A DNA stretch of 64,000 nt from Bondarzewia mesenterica (lineage: Eukaryota > Basidiomycota > Agaricomycetes > Russulales > Bondarzewiaceae): contig SGPL01000090.1 in assembly GCA_004802705.1 (NCBI GenBank), positions 1 through 64,000 of the forward strand, given 5' to 3'. Within the stretch, counting starts at the first letter, position 1, and each line of letters begins with the position of its first letter. The notes under the pieces were generated by a model that was given only the letters and a program-made list of their open reading frames with translations, made no database searches and was not told the DNA's origin. Position numbers and translations under genes: made by a program. Below are positions 12,430 to 22,691 of the stretch, piece after piece.

Positions 12430-12658
12430 GGTACAGCATGCATTTTTTTAATAGCAAGCTTTGAATGGAAATGCGTTGATACATGCAGACTGATCGTTTC
12501 GAGAACTGCAAGTGTCCAGAAGAAGGTTTGAGAGTAGATGCGAACTTCGCTAGACCACGAACTTGAAATATCGACAGAGAACGCACGACTAGTCACCGCG
12601 TCGACGCATACCAACATTTGACCGCCACGTAAGACTAGAACGATGTAAGAATTCAGCA
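12430..12658. repeat. Dispersed ~235 bp repeat, copy 1
   Basis: Nearly collinear with 18562-18798 in the same orientation, from GGTACAGCATGCATTTTTTT to GAATTCAGCA. The copies differ by scattered substitutions and small indels, so they are not recent. Flanking sequence is unrelated. No terminal inverted repeats and no clear target duplication. On the minus strand it would end in an A-run near one edge, which could suggest a SINE-like element, but I see no convincing Pol III A/B boxes. Confidence 0.8.
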
Positions 12659-12844
12659 GAAGACTTCGGATGACTAGAATGTCTTGAAGAATTGGGTTTT
12701 GAAAACATAGCACGGTGTGGACTGTAGAGAAGAGAGAAGACAGACGGTACGTAAGCCGGCCTCTTCAGGGTCTCGCTGCTTCTCGCTGTTCTCGTCTATA
12801 ATCTGTTCAGCGGCGTAGCTGATCTTTTTCATCTCCTCACCAAG

Positions 12845-14088
12845 ATGAGTATTCATCTGGATAGTCGATCTCCAGAGCAATATCGTGTTCTCCTCGCCAA
12901 ATATGACACTTGGATGTTTGACTGCGATGGTGTGCTCTGGAGTGGAGATAGACTTATAGACGGCGCGGTAGAGGTGCTGGACATCCTTCGAAGAGAAAGT
13001 GCGTATAAATCGCTATCTCCACTGCTATGGACCGTCGATGTGTTGCTCTGTCATACCAAAGAACTCATTTGCAAAATTGTTGGTTAAGAGAAGAGTATCC
13101 TGTTCGTGACGAACAATGCCACAAAGTCACGGAAGAATTACAAGAAGAAATTTGACGATCTGGGTATCGAAGCCAGCGTTGTGAGCAATCCCACAATCCG
13201 AAGGGACGACCGAATATTAATTTCCTCTTTTCTCCAGGATGAGGTCTTCGGGTCTGCCTATGCTGCCGCAGTGTACATTTCATCCGTCATGAAACTTCCC
13301 AAGGATAAGAAAGTGTACATCATCGGTATGTCTGGCCTTGAAGAAGAGCTCACGAATGAAGGGGTGGCATTCGTTGGAGGAACTGTCGGTCCTAATCTGA
13401 TCTCCCTCTCATTTTTAACTCTCACCTGAATATGCTATCAATAGGATCCGGCAGACAACGTCCTTAAGCCACCATCGCATGGAATTCCTCCAGATCCCAG
13501 CATAGGCGCTGTCCTCGTCGGTTTGGACACTTCTATCAACTACTATAAACTTTCAAAGGCTTTCCGCTACCTACACTCCAATCCCTCGTGCGCTTTTCTC
13601 GCCACGAACGAGGATTCGACCTTCCCAAGCGATAAAGGCTTGCTTCCCGGTGCAGGAGCTGTCTTGTCACCCTTGACAACTGCGTTGGGTCCCTCGCGCC
13701 CTGTTACAAGTATCGGCAAGCCCAGCGGCCTGATGCTTGACTGTATCAAGGCCAAGTAAGAGGTTTTCCTCTGGGGGCTGCACCTTTGCACCCAGTGCAT
13801 GATATGTACTCATGACTAACCCACAGGCACAATTTTGACCCTGCGAGGACGATCATGGTGGGCGACAGATTGAATACTGACATACAGTTCGGCAAGAATG
13901 GTGGTCTCGCGACTTTGCTTGTTCTCACAGGTGTGGCCGTTTATGGTGGCGTTGTGATGATGTCCTTTACTCTGGGTTTTGTAGGTGTCACAGCCGAGGA
14001 GAACCTGACGGGACCGGACGCCTCGTCTATTGTGCCCGACTATGTAACGCAGTCTATCGGAGACTTGCGGATTATCAAGGGGGCGTAG
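12845..14088 (+). CDS. PHO13: 4-nitrophenylphosphatase / phosphoglycolate phosphatase (HAD, PHO13 type)
   Basis: HAD-superfamily phosphatase acting on 2-phosphoglycolate and other side-products of glycolysis (family knowledge); cytosolic. HAD motif I is WMFDCDGVLWSGD with the nucleophile and acid/base Asp. Motif II is ILFVTNNATKSRKNY. The C2-type cap follows (DEVFGSAYAAAVYISS, KVYIIGMSGLEEEL). Motif III lysine sits in SIGKPSGLMLD, and motif IV is RTIMVGDRLNTDIQFGKNGG. Length of about 300 residues after splicing matches the family. At least five introns; the second coding exon starts just after 13080. The start ATG at 12845 lies immediately before the conserved N-terminus. It is the first gene inside the two ~235 bp repeats. 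Confidence 0.92.
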
Positions 14089-14543
14089 ACATGACCGTAG
14101 TTGAAGGGGTCAACATGCGGAGATACCACGGGATGAAGGCAGATACTGTTTGATACCGTACTGCAGTTAGATGGAATGGACATGCCGGGCAACCGGTTGA
14201 GATTTAATTCATCTCAGGTGGAAACGAAATTTTGAGACGATAAGTCATGAGGCACTCACCTCCCTTATGCTTTTCAGACTCGGGACCGCTCCTTCAGCTA
14301 TTCAGTAGACAACATCTTTTTATCGATCGATGTACATATAATCATACAAAAACTTGCACTGCAGGATGTAAGCGGTCTACAGGCAAAAGTCCATGACTGT
14401 CCTATGCGTCTCATCCGACTAGGGAAAGAACAGGCATGAGAGCGATTGATAAAGAAAAACAAATAAACTAACAAATCGAGGCCCAAACGAAGGCATGTTA
14501 ATCCACCAAATGCAACACCCATACACTCATCTATGCAGATACC
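14089..14543. other. Intergenic, 3' flanks of convergent genes
   Basis: 3' flank of PHO13 and of the minus-strand candidate that follows. AT-rich; no coding signal. Confidence 0.4.
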
Positions 14544-15009
14544 TCACATAATGGCCATCTCAATGTGCTCCTCAGCAGTCCGTTCAACACGCTCCTCATC
14601 AGCTCTTCCACGGCTGAAAATGCCCACAGAGTCATTAATGTCCATGGTGGAAGTTTGTCGGATGCCTCGTGATTGGTCTACCCACGTACTGCTCGTCGTA
14701 GTGACGGCCGTGGCAGCCGTGGAAGGCTTGGTCTCTGGGGCATGTGCACCAATTACCTCCCGCAAGTGGAGCAACATGCGGCTTGCAAGGGCACCATGGA
14801 GGACACGGTGCGTGCTGCAAGAGCTCCAAACGTCAGTGGACGTCATGATGAGAATATGGTTGGATGCTTCACATACGAGACTAAGAGAGTTGTGTATTCG
14901 CCCTGATTAATTCTTGCATCAGATTTGGAATTTTCGAGACAATTCGCATCCACACTGACCGGTGCTGTCCAAAGAAGCACGGCGCAAATTATAGACACAG
15001 CTTGATGTG
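14544..15009 (-). CDS. C-terminal exons of a putative multi-pass membrane protein, possibly decayed
   Basis: The minus-strand frame ending at 14544 reads STDVWSSC, then LASRMLLHLREVIGAHAPE and a hydrophilic tail ending EERVERTAEEHIEMAIM. The SRMLLHLRE motif followed by a polar tail resembles the end of the large basidiomycete DUF6533/DUF6534 membrane-protein families. An upstream segment at about 14960-15009 can be read as one transmembrane stretch (QAVSIICAVLLWTAP). The remaining expected TM exons are not visible upstream toward 15300, so this is probably a remnant rather than a full gene. Confidence 0.3.
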
Positions 15010-15311
15010 GGAGTCAGAGCGGGTCTCCTTGGCAATAGCGTGTAATATCAAGTACCTGTGATGTATAAAAAATACATGATACCCTCAGAGTAGGCAACAA
15101 GATTCGCCTCGCCCGCTTTTGGACGAGCTCGTTGCTGGCAATGGCAGCCGCACGTGGCGAATCTCGTCGGGTCGGTACTGTTTCGCGATCATCCCTCCAT
15201 AGCTCCGGGCGTCAAGTGAGCATCGCCGCCCTGCTTGGTCTCGCGATCGTCGACGAGGGGCCATGTACGTCGAAGTCATGACCAGATCTGGTCCGTCTCT
15301 GTGCAGCCCAG

Positions 15312-15318
15312 TATAAAG
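15312..15318 (+). promoter_or_regulatory. TATA box upstream of the recombinase-like gene
   Basis: TATAAAG, 87 bp upstream of the ATG at 15405, so the promoter end of this truncated gene looks preserved. Confidence 0.45.
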
Positions 15319-15404
15319 AGCCGTCAGTCGAATGCCTACTCGTCATTTTCGCCCCCCCACCCCCCCCCCTCTCTCGCAAACCGTGTCGCCTCAGCATACT
15401 CGCC

Positions 15405-16646
15405 ATGCTCCCCAGCAGGACCAAGGACCGCCCCTTCAAGCGCTCTGTCATAGAAGCCTTGGCGCGATCGGAGGCCGGTGGCTCCTGGAAGAAGAGGGTC
15501 CACCTGACCAACGCGCCAGTCTACAAGGAGCTGCAACGGGCGACCCAGGATAACTACCTCCACGCCCTCGAGATGTGGGACGGGTGAGTCAAACAACTGA
15601 TAAACTCGTCAGCGAGGCGCTAACCAGCCGACGACTAGCTTTCTCACCTCTCTCGACGACGACTGGGTTGAGGATCCCAATGACCTCAGGACGGCCAAAG
15701 CCTTCGTCAGTTTCATTGCCTCGGGTATCCCGGGCAGGGAGCGCGGCTCCAAGCCCAGCCAGAGCTCGGTGGTGCAGAGCTGGAAGAACCTCACCGCCAG
15801 CTGGAAGTGGGCCAGACGCGGTTGCATCGAGCCCGAGGTGAAAACCTCTACGAGAAACGTAAGTCCTGAGTCTCTGCTTCCGAGAGCGTGCTTTAGACTT
15901 CTTTGCAGTACATCATGGGCGAGTTACAGCAAGAAATGCAGCTCCCTCTGAGGAAGCGCGTCCGGCGTTTCGCCGCCGTACCTCACTTTATCCGTCTCGG
16001 TACCCAGCTCTGGGGGCGCGATTGGGCCACCTTTGGCCGTCCGGGTGACCGAGTCGACCTCTGGGCCGAGATTCAGCTCAACGTCTTTACTTCGGCCCGC
16101 GTGGGCGAGTATATTGAGTCGACAGCTCGTGCGGGCTCGAGTCGAGAACTCCGCTATCAGGCACGTCTTTGTGCGAACTCCGTCTCGACGGGTGTTGACG
16201 AACGACGTTCAGGACGTCAGCTTTGGCATTTTCCGCAACGAATATGGCGACGCCGAGTTCGCCATGCAGGTCGTCAAGGATGCCAAGGGCATGACCTTCC
16301 TCCCTTGTAGGCGGTGAATCTTTTTTTTTTTTTTTGAGTCTGACGTGCGAGGATGCTGACGGCGTGCGACAGACCCGAACACTCTCTGCACGAGGGCCTC
16401 GAGGAGCGGCCGCTGTTCTGCAACCTGATCCTGACCCATCTCGCCATGTTCATAGCCAAGGGCGCCTTTCGCGACTTCAAGACTATGGAGCAGCTCTTTG
16501 CTCTCGAGCCGTCCAACGAAGAAGAAATGTTCCTGCTGAGCTGGGAGCCGCATATGCTCGACCTGCCTAACACCGCGGAATATCTAGCTCAATTCGCTAC
16601 GTGTATTTCTCCTCGTCCATATCGTCCAAGAGCCAGTGCGCCGTGA
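15405..16646 (+). CDS. DUF3435 / captain-like tyrosine recombinase, C-terminally truncated
   Basis: Reads as the N-terminal two thirds of a fungal DUF3435 protein, the family that includes the tyrosine-recombinase captains of Starship elements in ascomycetes. Segments in order: APVYKELQRATQDNYLHALE, DPNDLRTAKAFVSFIASG, SVVQSWKNLTASWKWARRG, an IMGELQQEMQLPLRKRVRR core, then FTSARVGEYIESTARAGSSR, which holds the first catalytic Arg position, and GLEERPLFCNLILTHLAMFI. Four introns of normal size; one contains a run of T. The frame ends at 16646 shortly after SWEPHMLDLP. The following box with the second Arg, the His and the nucleophilic Tyr is missing, and the downstream DNA is the convergent phosphotransferase gene (about 50 bp overlap). 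Activity as a recombinase is therefore unlikely. Confidence 0.75.
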
Positions 16647-18316
16647 TCTCAGCCCGTTCCTCCGCCGACGTGGTCGCCGCCAACGCATCCTCCTTCAGCT
16701 GCTTGCTGCATGTCATGGCATCCTCGTAGTGCTCGGTGGTCACCCAGCCCTCCGGCCCGAAGCCGATCATGTTCCGGCACGCCTCCAGAGTCTCGTCCGC
16801 TCCTCTCTGTACTGCATCCAGCTTCATCGTCTCGCGTACCTCCTCAGCGTCGAACACGACTGGACACGGCGCGCCTCCCCCCGTAAGCGTCTCCCACTTC
16901 TCCGCTGCCTCTATTAGCGCAGCCTTCAGCGCGAGAGTCTCGCCCTCCCACGGGTTACCGGCGTGGTAGAAGAGGCGGCGGCGGAGTATACCCACGGGGT
17001 CTGTCAAGGTCGCATAATGGAGCTCGTTGCACTCCTCGGTCTTCTTGACGTAGTGGTAATGGACGAGGCGGCGACGGTAGAGTTCCTTCGCTCGGCTTTG
17101 CTCGGCTTCGTCTAAGTCGTCCAAATTCTCCGGTAGCGAAGGTTGCGTTAAACGTTGCGAGATAGGATCATCGTAGTTCTGCAGGCGTTCGGGTATACCG
17201 GCAAGGAGAAATGGGGGTAGGATCGAGGCGTGTTGCCAGTCTAACATGCCGACGACTTGCCAGTTAGAGTCGGGCGACCTCGAAACGACGATATTGTTCT
17301 GCTGGAGGTCGGGATGGCGGATGCGGAAATGACCGAGGGCCGGGTCCCTAGGGACGAGTGACGACGCGATGAGGAGATAGCGGTTCAGGTTCTCGATGTG
17401 GTCCGACGGCGACTGCTCCTGGTACCGGTAGGCTTCCCTCCTTATGCGCTGGAACGGCAACAGCGGTTGGCCGAACTGCTTCAGATAAGCCAGTTCCTTG
17501 TGGGCTGCTCTTACGAGCGCTGCTTCGGCGCTTTCGTCTATAGTTATCAGTTGATTCAACGGAATAATTAAAAAAGGGCAGAGAGCGGCCTACATGGTCC
17601 CCGGTCTACGTCGAGCTGTGATCTCCTGCCATACCAGAGAGGTAGTCTTGCATCTGGACCGACGCAGAAGCGCTCGTCCTTTAGCGGGATGCCGGGCCCC
17701 CCGGCCACCTTCTCCAGGTCTTGTGCATAGTACAGGCTTCCGCCAGCCGGGAAAGAAGTCGACATCATCTTCGACTCGAGTTGAGCAAGTTGGTGCAAGA
17801 CTGAAATGAGATCCCGTTCCTCTAGGTCAAGCCATATGTCGCTTAACTTAGTACCTTGGATGAATTCCATGAAGATATACTCGGTTTCCGCTGCATTGTC
17901 CGGCGCAGGCGAGTATCCGTATACGTCGGGAATAGGAAGCCCAGAGGAACGGAGTAAGGCCATAGTGGCCACTTCGCTAGCGATAGTGTAGTACTTGGGA
18001 ACCGTAGCCGGGTAGGGGATACGCGCTACCATTTGGAAGCCGCCGCGCATGGTGATGAGGAAGGTACGGTTAAATCCGCCCTCGGCGAGCTTTGCAAAGT
18101 CGACGATATCGTCAGGACTCCGATCAATGGACTGCGCCGCAAGTCGACGTAGCCCATCGACGTTGAAGACACGTCTGCGCTCTGCGTGGCGAAGAGCATC
18201 GTTGATGCTGAATAGGTTAGATTACGGGTTAGACATACGCCATAGAACAACATGTATGAGACTTACATCCACCGCCCTGATGTATAGTCGAAAAAGTCGC
18301 TACGAGAATGCGCCAT
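16597..18316 (-). CDS. APH-family phosphotransferase (AIM9-like)
   Basis: Protein-kinase-like phosphotransferase of the aminoglycoside phosphotransferase (APH) fold; fungal relatives are annotated as altered inheritance of mitochondria protein 9. Three exons: a short first exon from 18316 (MAHSRSDFFDYTSGRW), 18050-17568 and 17559-16597. Visible landmarks are the N-lobe AEGGFNRTFLITM and MVARIPYP (candidate nucleotide-binding Lys replaced by Arg), the hinge TEYIFMEFIQGTKLSDIW, the catalytic loop HPDLQQNN (H-x-D-x4-N) and VVGMLDWQHASILP with the metal-binding Asp. Length of about 510 residues fits. Physiological substrate unknown; resistance to any antibiotic should not be assumed. Its 3' end overlaps the truncated recombinase gene. 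Confidence 0.87.
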
Positions 18317-18561
18317 GATTGAGAACGCGCGACGCGGCCAACGGGTTGGGGTGGAGATGGAGCTTGGGAAGGAAACGTATAACGACCGCAGTGAGGAGCG
18401 AGGACGGGAAGAGAAGGCGAGACTGGAACCGCCAGCAAGTCGAAGACGAGCCTCGCGCTCCCAAGGCAGAGCATGCCAATATATGTGGAGGGGCGGAAGA
18501 GGGATTCGAATTACGATTCCCGATTAGGGAATCGTTACTTATAGACGACACATGTGTCATG

Positions 18562-18798
18562 GGTACAGCATGCATTTTTTTAAATAGCAATATTGGAGTG
18601 TAAATGCGTTAATACAAGCAGACTGATCATTTGGAGACATGCAAGTGCCTAAAAGAAGGTTTGACTCTTGAGAGTAGATGCGAGCTTCGCTAGACCAAGA
18701 ACTTGAAGTATCAACAAAGAACTCACCACTAGTCACGGCGTCGACGCATACCAAGATTTGGCTGCCACGTAAGATTAGAACGATCTAAGAATTCAGCA
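18562..18798. repeat. Dispersed ~235 bp repeat, copy 2
   Basis: Direct-orientation partner of 12430-12658 with the same end points (GGTACAGCATGC ... GAATTCAGCA). It lies upstream of the APH-family gene's start, about 250 bp away. Confidence 0.8.
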
Positions 18799-20218
18799 CC
18801 GTCATGCTCAATTTCATGGGAGGAGTCTCGTTCCTCACCTGCAAAATACTATTCAATTTGTCAGATCTCAGAGCTCGAATGTCATGACCTGTACACGTAC
18901 CATCACGGTATTTATGCCTCGCACTTCCTCAAGTTTGGTTCCGACATCGTCAGACATATTGGAATTGAAGAAAGTGAAGATGCACGGCTTTCGTCGCATG
19001 GACTCAAGATTTATACGCAGCGAGTGGCTGTCATCAATCAATGATGATATCATGCAAAAGTGCCCTTGGCAAAGATCAGAATAGGAGGACAGTGCAGTAG
19101 CTTGAAGATTTTCAGAACATCAAGACAATCCTGTGTAGAACTGATAAGTGTTGTTTGTGGGGTTTGAGCTGAGGTATGCGAACAAGTCGAGCCTGTGCGA
19201 GCGACCGCTGTCATTGCTTTGAAAATGTTTGATAACACACCCTTTGAAGGCGACTCGGTGGCGAGTCGACGGCTCAGACATAGCGGGTATAGCCTTCCAC
19301 AGAGATGATGGTGTCCCTTTGTGCCATAAATCGAGGACTTGACTGCGGTGCCCTGCGATCAATACAACTTAGTCACCTTCAGCCTGCGACGTATCATCTC
19401 GCTTGCAGTTTCTGGATCATAAACGACAATTTTTGGCCTGACAGAAGTCGTTAATGCTTAGTTACTAGCGTTTGAGGCTCATCGCTATCACCGGCTATTG
19501 ACAGTACCGCAAGTACTTTTAAAATGAATCTGTGAGCCTTGGATCAGCTAAGGTGGCCGTAAATGAATGCGTATACAAGTAGAGATGCCTCGTGCCTTTT
19601 AGAAACACCAGATGGTGACCGAGGCCTCGTCGACTCAGAGGGGATTAATTGGGCACACGAGACTTCCACCAAAATGGTGCTGGGCGCTGACACTGTGATT
19701 TTAGCGGTGCGAGCTAAATGCGCAGTGAACAATGGTACTGTTGTGCCCACCTTCCCAGTTTGTCTTTGAATAGTTAGAAAATGAGTTAGTGAGGCGGTAT
19801 TTCGATGTCGTTCATTACATCCGAGAGTATGATCATGAACGGTCCGGGCCGCTCCCGAGGCTACATTTTCAAGCGTGTGATCTAAAGATTTCAAGCTCCG
19901 TCAGAGTCGGGCGCGTACTGGCAACGCGTCGTTACGCACTACATCGTATCTCGAAAAGATCTTTCATCAAGTCAGAAACTTGAAACAGTGCGTTCGTCCT
20001 CCGAGTCCTATCGAATGTCCATGTACTTAGCAATGCTCAGGCCCAGGTCCACCCCTAGGTTTTTTTGGATTTCGACGTACGCAGTCTTGCGCGCACGCAC
20101 TGAGCTCCGTTGTTCAGAGACTCCCAGAGTCCAGCATCCGATCCGGAAGGCTGCGTCGCTGATATTCAGGCTTGCTGGTCGCAGAATTTCTTGCCTTTCA
20201 TCCGTCTCCGAGTTGTGC
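18799..20218. other. Intergenic with weak minus-strand coding traces
   Basis: Minus-strand segments 18868-19053 and 19120-19362 have protein-like composition (SHRLDLFAYLSS, MSDDVGTKLEEV) but no common frame, start or family. They could be remains of an F-box-type gene next to F-box gene 1. Nothing else is visible. Confidence 0.3.
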
Positions 20219-21595
20219 ATGATGAAGACAGTACCATTGCCCCTCGAGGTCGTCACTAAAATTTTCATCCTCTGTCTTCCCGACTATTCGTACGTCATGA
20301 ATCCACATCAGGCACCTACTCTCTTGACGCATGTCTGTCGCGAGTGGCGAATGGTAGCACGATCCATACCCGATCTGTGGTCTTCAATGATCATTGAGCT
20401 AAGGTTTAAAAAAACCGTGTCCGCGGGGCCTGTTTTTCTTGACGCGCTTCAGGATTGGCTTGCTTTATCCAGGAATAGACTGTTGACCATCGAATACCAC
20501 AGCACCATTCGGGACCATACAGACATTTCAACGTCCATTTTGAATCTTATCTGTTCTCATGCCCATCGTTGGAAGGATGTCTTCTTCGATGTCGACGGTC
20601 ACGAGACAGCTCCGGCCCTTTCGCTCGATTCGTTTCCATCTCTCACTCAATTTCAATACCGGGGAAATCCTGCCATCCAGGTCGAATCCTGGTTGACGCC
20701 ACTACGCCGTTCGCCTAACCTTTGCACCCTCATGCTCGAGTGGTGGCCTGCATATAACGAGTGGTCTTTGCCATGGCCTCAACTGACGTCGTTTCATGTT
20801 GACGACATAGTAGAGGACGCTAACGCCGCCTTTGACCTGAATCGGTTTGCCGCGAACTTATCGCAATCCACCCAGTTAAAAAGCCTACAGCTTGATTTCA
20901 CCGAGCATGTCGCTATTGTTCCTGCCAGGGAACGCGGTTTCGCACCCGAGGTTGTCGATATCGATATAAACGTGTTCGCCCAACCTATGCTTGCAGAAAT
21001 CATACAAGCTCTCGCGGCTCCCAAATTGGAGTCACTGACGTTGGGCAGTGAACACTATGACCCTCATGAGACCGGAGATGTGACTCGCGCCCTCTTTAGC
21101 TTCCTTTCCGACTCAGGCTGGCCGTCCGCGCTGCGCATTTTGCTGGTCCAATTGTATGGGTCTCCCGAAGTCGAAGTCGTAGAGATCCTTGAGAGACTAC
21201 CCAATCTCATCGAGCTTAGGGTGGACGGCCTGCCCTTGACCCCCGTCTTCCTCGCGCCTCTCACCTTCCGCATTTCTGATGACGGACAACTTCTCTCCGG
21301 AACGAATCCTCATGTTTCTTCTCTGCTCCTCTACCGTTATGAGCAGGCCCAACCCCAGCTTGAGGATATCGTAGCACTTGCAGACATGGTCGAATCTCGA
21401 TGGCATGTGCCCCCGAATGCCGTCGACGGCAACGGTCGTGCGGTTCAGCGGCTTGACGAGTTCGGAATGTTGAAGTATGATGTTGAGTATGTCGAGAAGA
21501 ACTTTTCTGAGCAATACGGTCGCATAGAGAGGTGTCGACTTGAAGGGCTCCGCTGGACGATTGATCCAATTGATTCAATTTCAATCACGCCTTGA
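20219..21595 (+). CDS. F-box protein 1 with leucine-rich C-terminal region
   Basis: Single-exon gene of about 458 residues. The F-box opens at the N-terminus (VPLPLEVVTKIFILCLPDYS, LLTHVCREWRMVARSIPDLW). It is followed by the degenerate leucine-rich region usual in Agaricomycete F-box proteins (LDSFPSLTQFQYRG, SPNLCTLMLEWWP, WSLPWPQLTSFHVDD, LPNLIELRVDGLPL) and ends with SRWHVPPNAVDGNG. Such proteins usually act as substrate receptors of SCF ubiquitin ligases; the target is unknown. The frame is open back to 19988, but I take ATG 20219 because its paralogue at 43646-45031 starts at the equivalent place. The two proteins align over their whole length. Confidence 0.85.
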   Translation: MMKTVPLPLEVVTKIFILCLPDYSYVMNPHQAPTLLTHVCREWRMVARSIPDLWSSMIIELRFKKTVSAGPVFLDALQDWLALSRNRLLTIEYHSTIRDHTDISTSILNLICSHAHRWKDVFFDVDGHETAPALSLDSFPSLTQFQYRGNPAIQVESWLTPLRRSPNLCTLMLEWWPAYNEWSLPWPQLTSFHVDDIVEDANAAFDLNRFAANLSQSTQLKSLQLDFTEHVAIVPARERGFAPEVVDIDINVFAQPMLAEIIQALAAPKLESLTLGSEHYDPHETGDVTRALFSFLSDSGWPSALRILLVQLYGSPEVEVVEILERLPNLIELRVDGLPLTPVFLAPLTFRISDDGQLLSGTNPHVSSLLLYRYEQAQPQLEDIVALADMVESRWHVPPNAVDGNGRAVQRLDEFGMLKYDVEYVEKNFSEQYGRIERCRLEGLRWTIDPIDSISITP

Positions 21596-22027
21596 ATCGA
21601 CTGCTGTGCTGGTGATATACTGGTATGCTACAGACTCGCCTGAGTCATATCCGAATTCATCTGACGGTCCCATCTTTACATGTGTATAGTTCAACAGACG
21701 GCTACCCGCCTCCTATACGTGATATTGGCATGAGGGGCGGACACTTACAAGGAACGAAACCAGCTGTACTGGGATAACAAATAAATCAAAGGCACGACAA
21801 TAACGCCATTCCATTCTATTTATCAGACGAAACCCAGCCTCAGCAGTCGTCAGTGCTCATTCAAAGGTCGCAGAGGTAATCAGCAAGCGGCAGTTGACCT
21901 CTACTCGCCTTCGAGAAAGAAAAGAAAAAGGGGGGGATTATTCGTCTCAACAGAATGTCCATCCACATGATCCAAAAGAAAATCCAAAACACAACAGTGA
22001 TCCAGAATAGACGAAGCCGGTCTAACC
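21596..22027. other. Intergenic, convergent 3' flanks
   Basis: No coding signal. Contains an A/G-rich stretch near 21910-21940 in the shared 3' flank of the F-box gene and small secreted protein B. Confidence 0.4.
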
Positions 22028-22691
22028 CTAGTGGCAGTCTTCGACAACACTATCTGCAGCGAAAGCCGCACCCCTCAACAGGGTCAACGCCTGCTGAAGG
22101 GTGGTGTTGGCAGCAGAGTCCGTCCTAGAACCACATCTCAGCTGCAGCTCCGCGACGAGAGGAAAGAGTGGAAGGGAAGAGAACAGGGACGCACGTGTTG
22201 ATGCTAGAGAGGGCCTGCGCGATGACGGTGATGTTGCCGCCGACCTGGCCTCTCAACTCGGGCGGCGCCGTTGTATTCTTGAATACGGCATTAGCGATCC
22301 CATCCGCAGCGATGAAGGTCGCGTGGATGCCTTCCTGCGCCGTCGTGACGGCGGACGCAAAGGTTGTGTTCCTGCGTCGCCGGTGAGATCCAGATGAAGG
22401 GTGGGTAGAGGGACGATGGGAAAGGAAGAGAGGAAACGCACCCGAGTTCGGCGGCGAGCACGTCGACTTGATCAGAGGTCTCTTGGAGACCGACGACAAA
22501 TTCGAGGCGATCAACGTTGCATTGGACGTTGCCGATCTGACGACGAGCCAGGGGACCTGACAAGATTGATACGGGGATGAACAATGCGCATACAGTCTGT
22601 GATAAACCAGAAAATACGCACTGGCGGTGGCGAAGAAAGCGCAGGCCATAATGGCGGAAAAAATGAGAGCGGGAGAGATGAGAGAGAGCAT
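22028..22691 (-). CDS. Small secreted protein B (paralogue of the gene at 7344-7974)
   Basis: Four exons. Signal peptide MLSLISPALIFSAIMACAFF, then GPLARRQIGNVQCNVDRLEF, SDQVDVLAAELG, FASAVTTAQEGIHATFIAAD, ELRGQVGGNITVIAQALSSI and the end GAAFAADSVVEDCH. The blocks RQIGN-QCN-DRL, RxQVxGN and the near-terminal cysteine match protein A, and the exon borders fall at the same places, so the two come from one duplication or belong to the same family. Two cysteines in the mature chain. Here the last intron has a normal GT donor (GTGCGT), unlike in protein A. TATAAAG lies about 125 bp upstream. Function unknown. Confidence 0.82.

Noticed and set aside
15085..15279. Minus-strand frame ending SGRGESCCLL, a possible CaaX prenylation box
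   Set aside because: No upstream exon, family or conserved G-gamma/Ras sequence; it lies across the promoter of the recombinase-like gene. One C-C-L-L ending is easily chance.
18470..18545. tRNA-like motif (ATTCGAATCCC with a nearby palindrome)
   Set aside because: The T-arm stem does not pair and no D-arm, anticodon arm or acceptor stem can be drawn.
19988..20218. In-frame extension of F-box protein 1
   Set aside because: The paralogue at 43646-45031 starts just before the F-box; the extension is Arg/Ser-rich without domain character.
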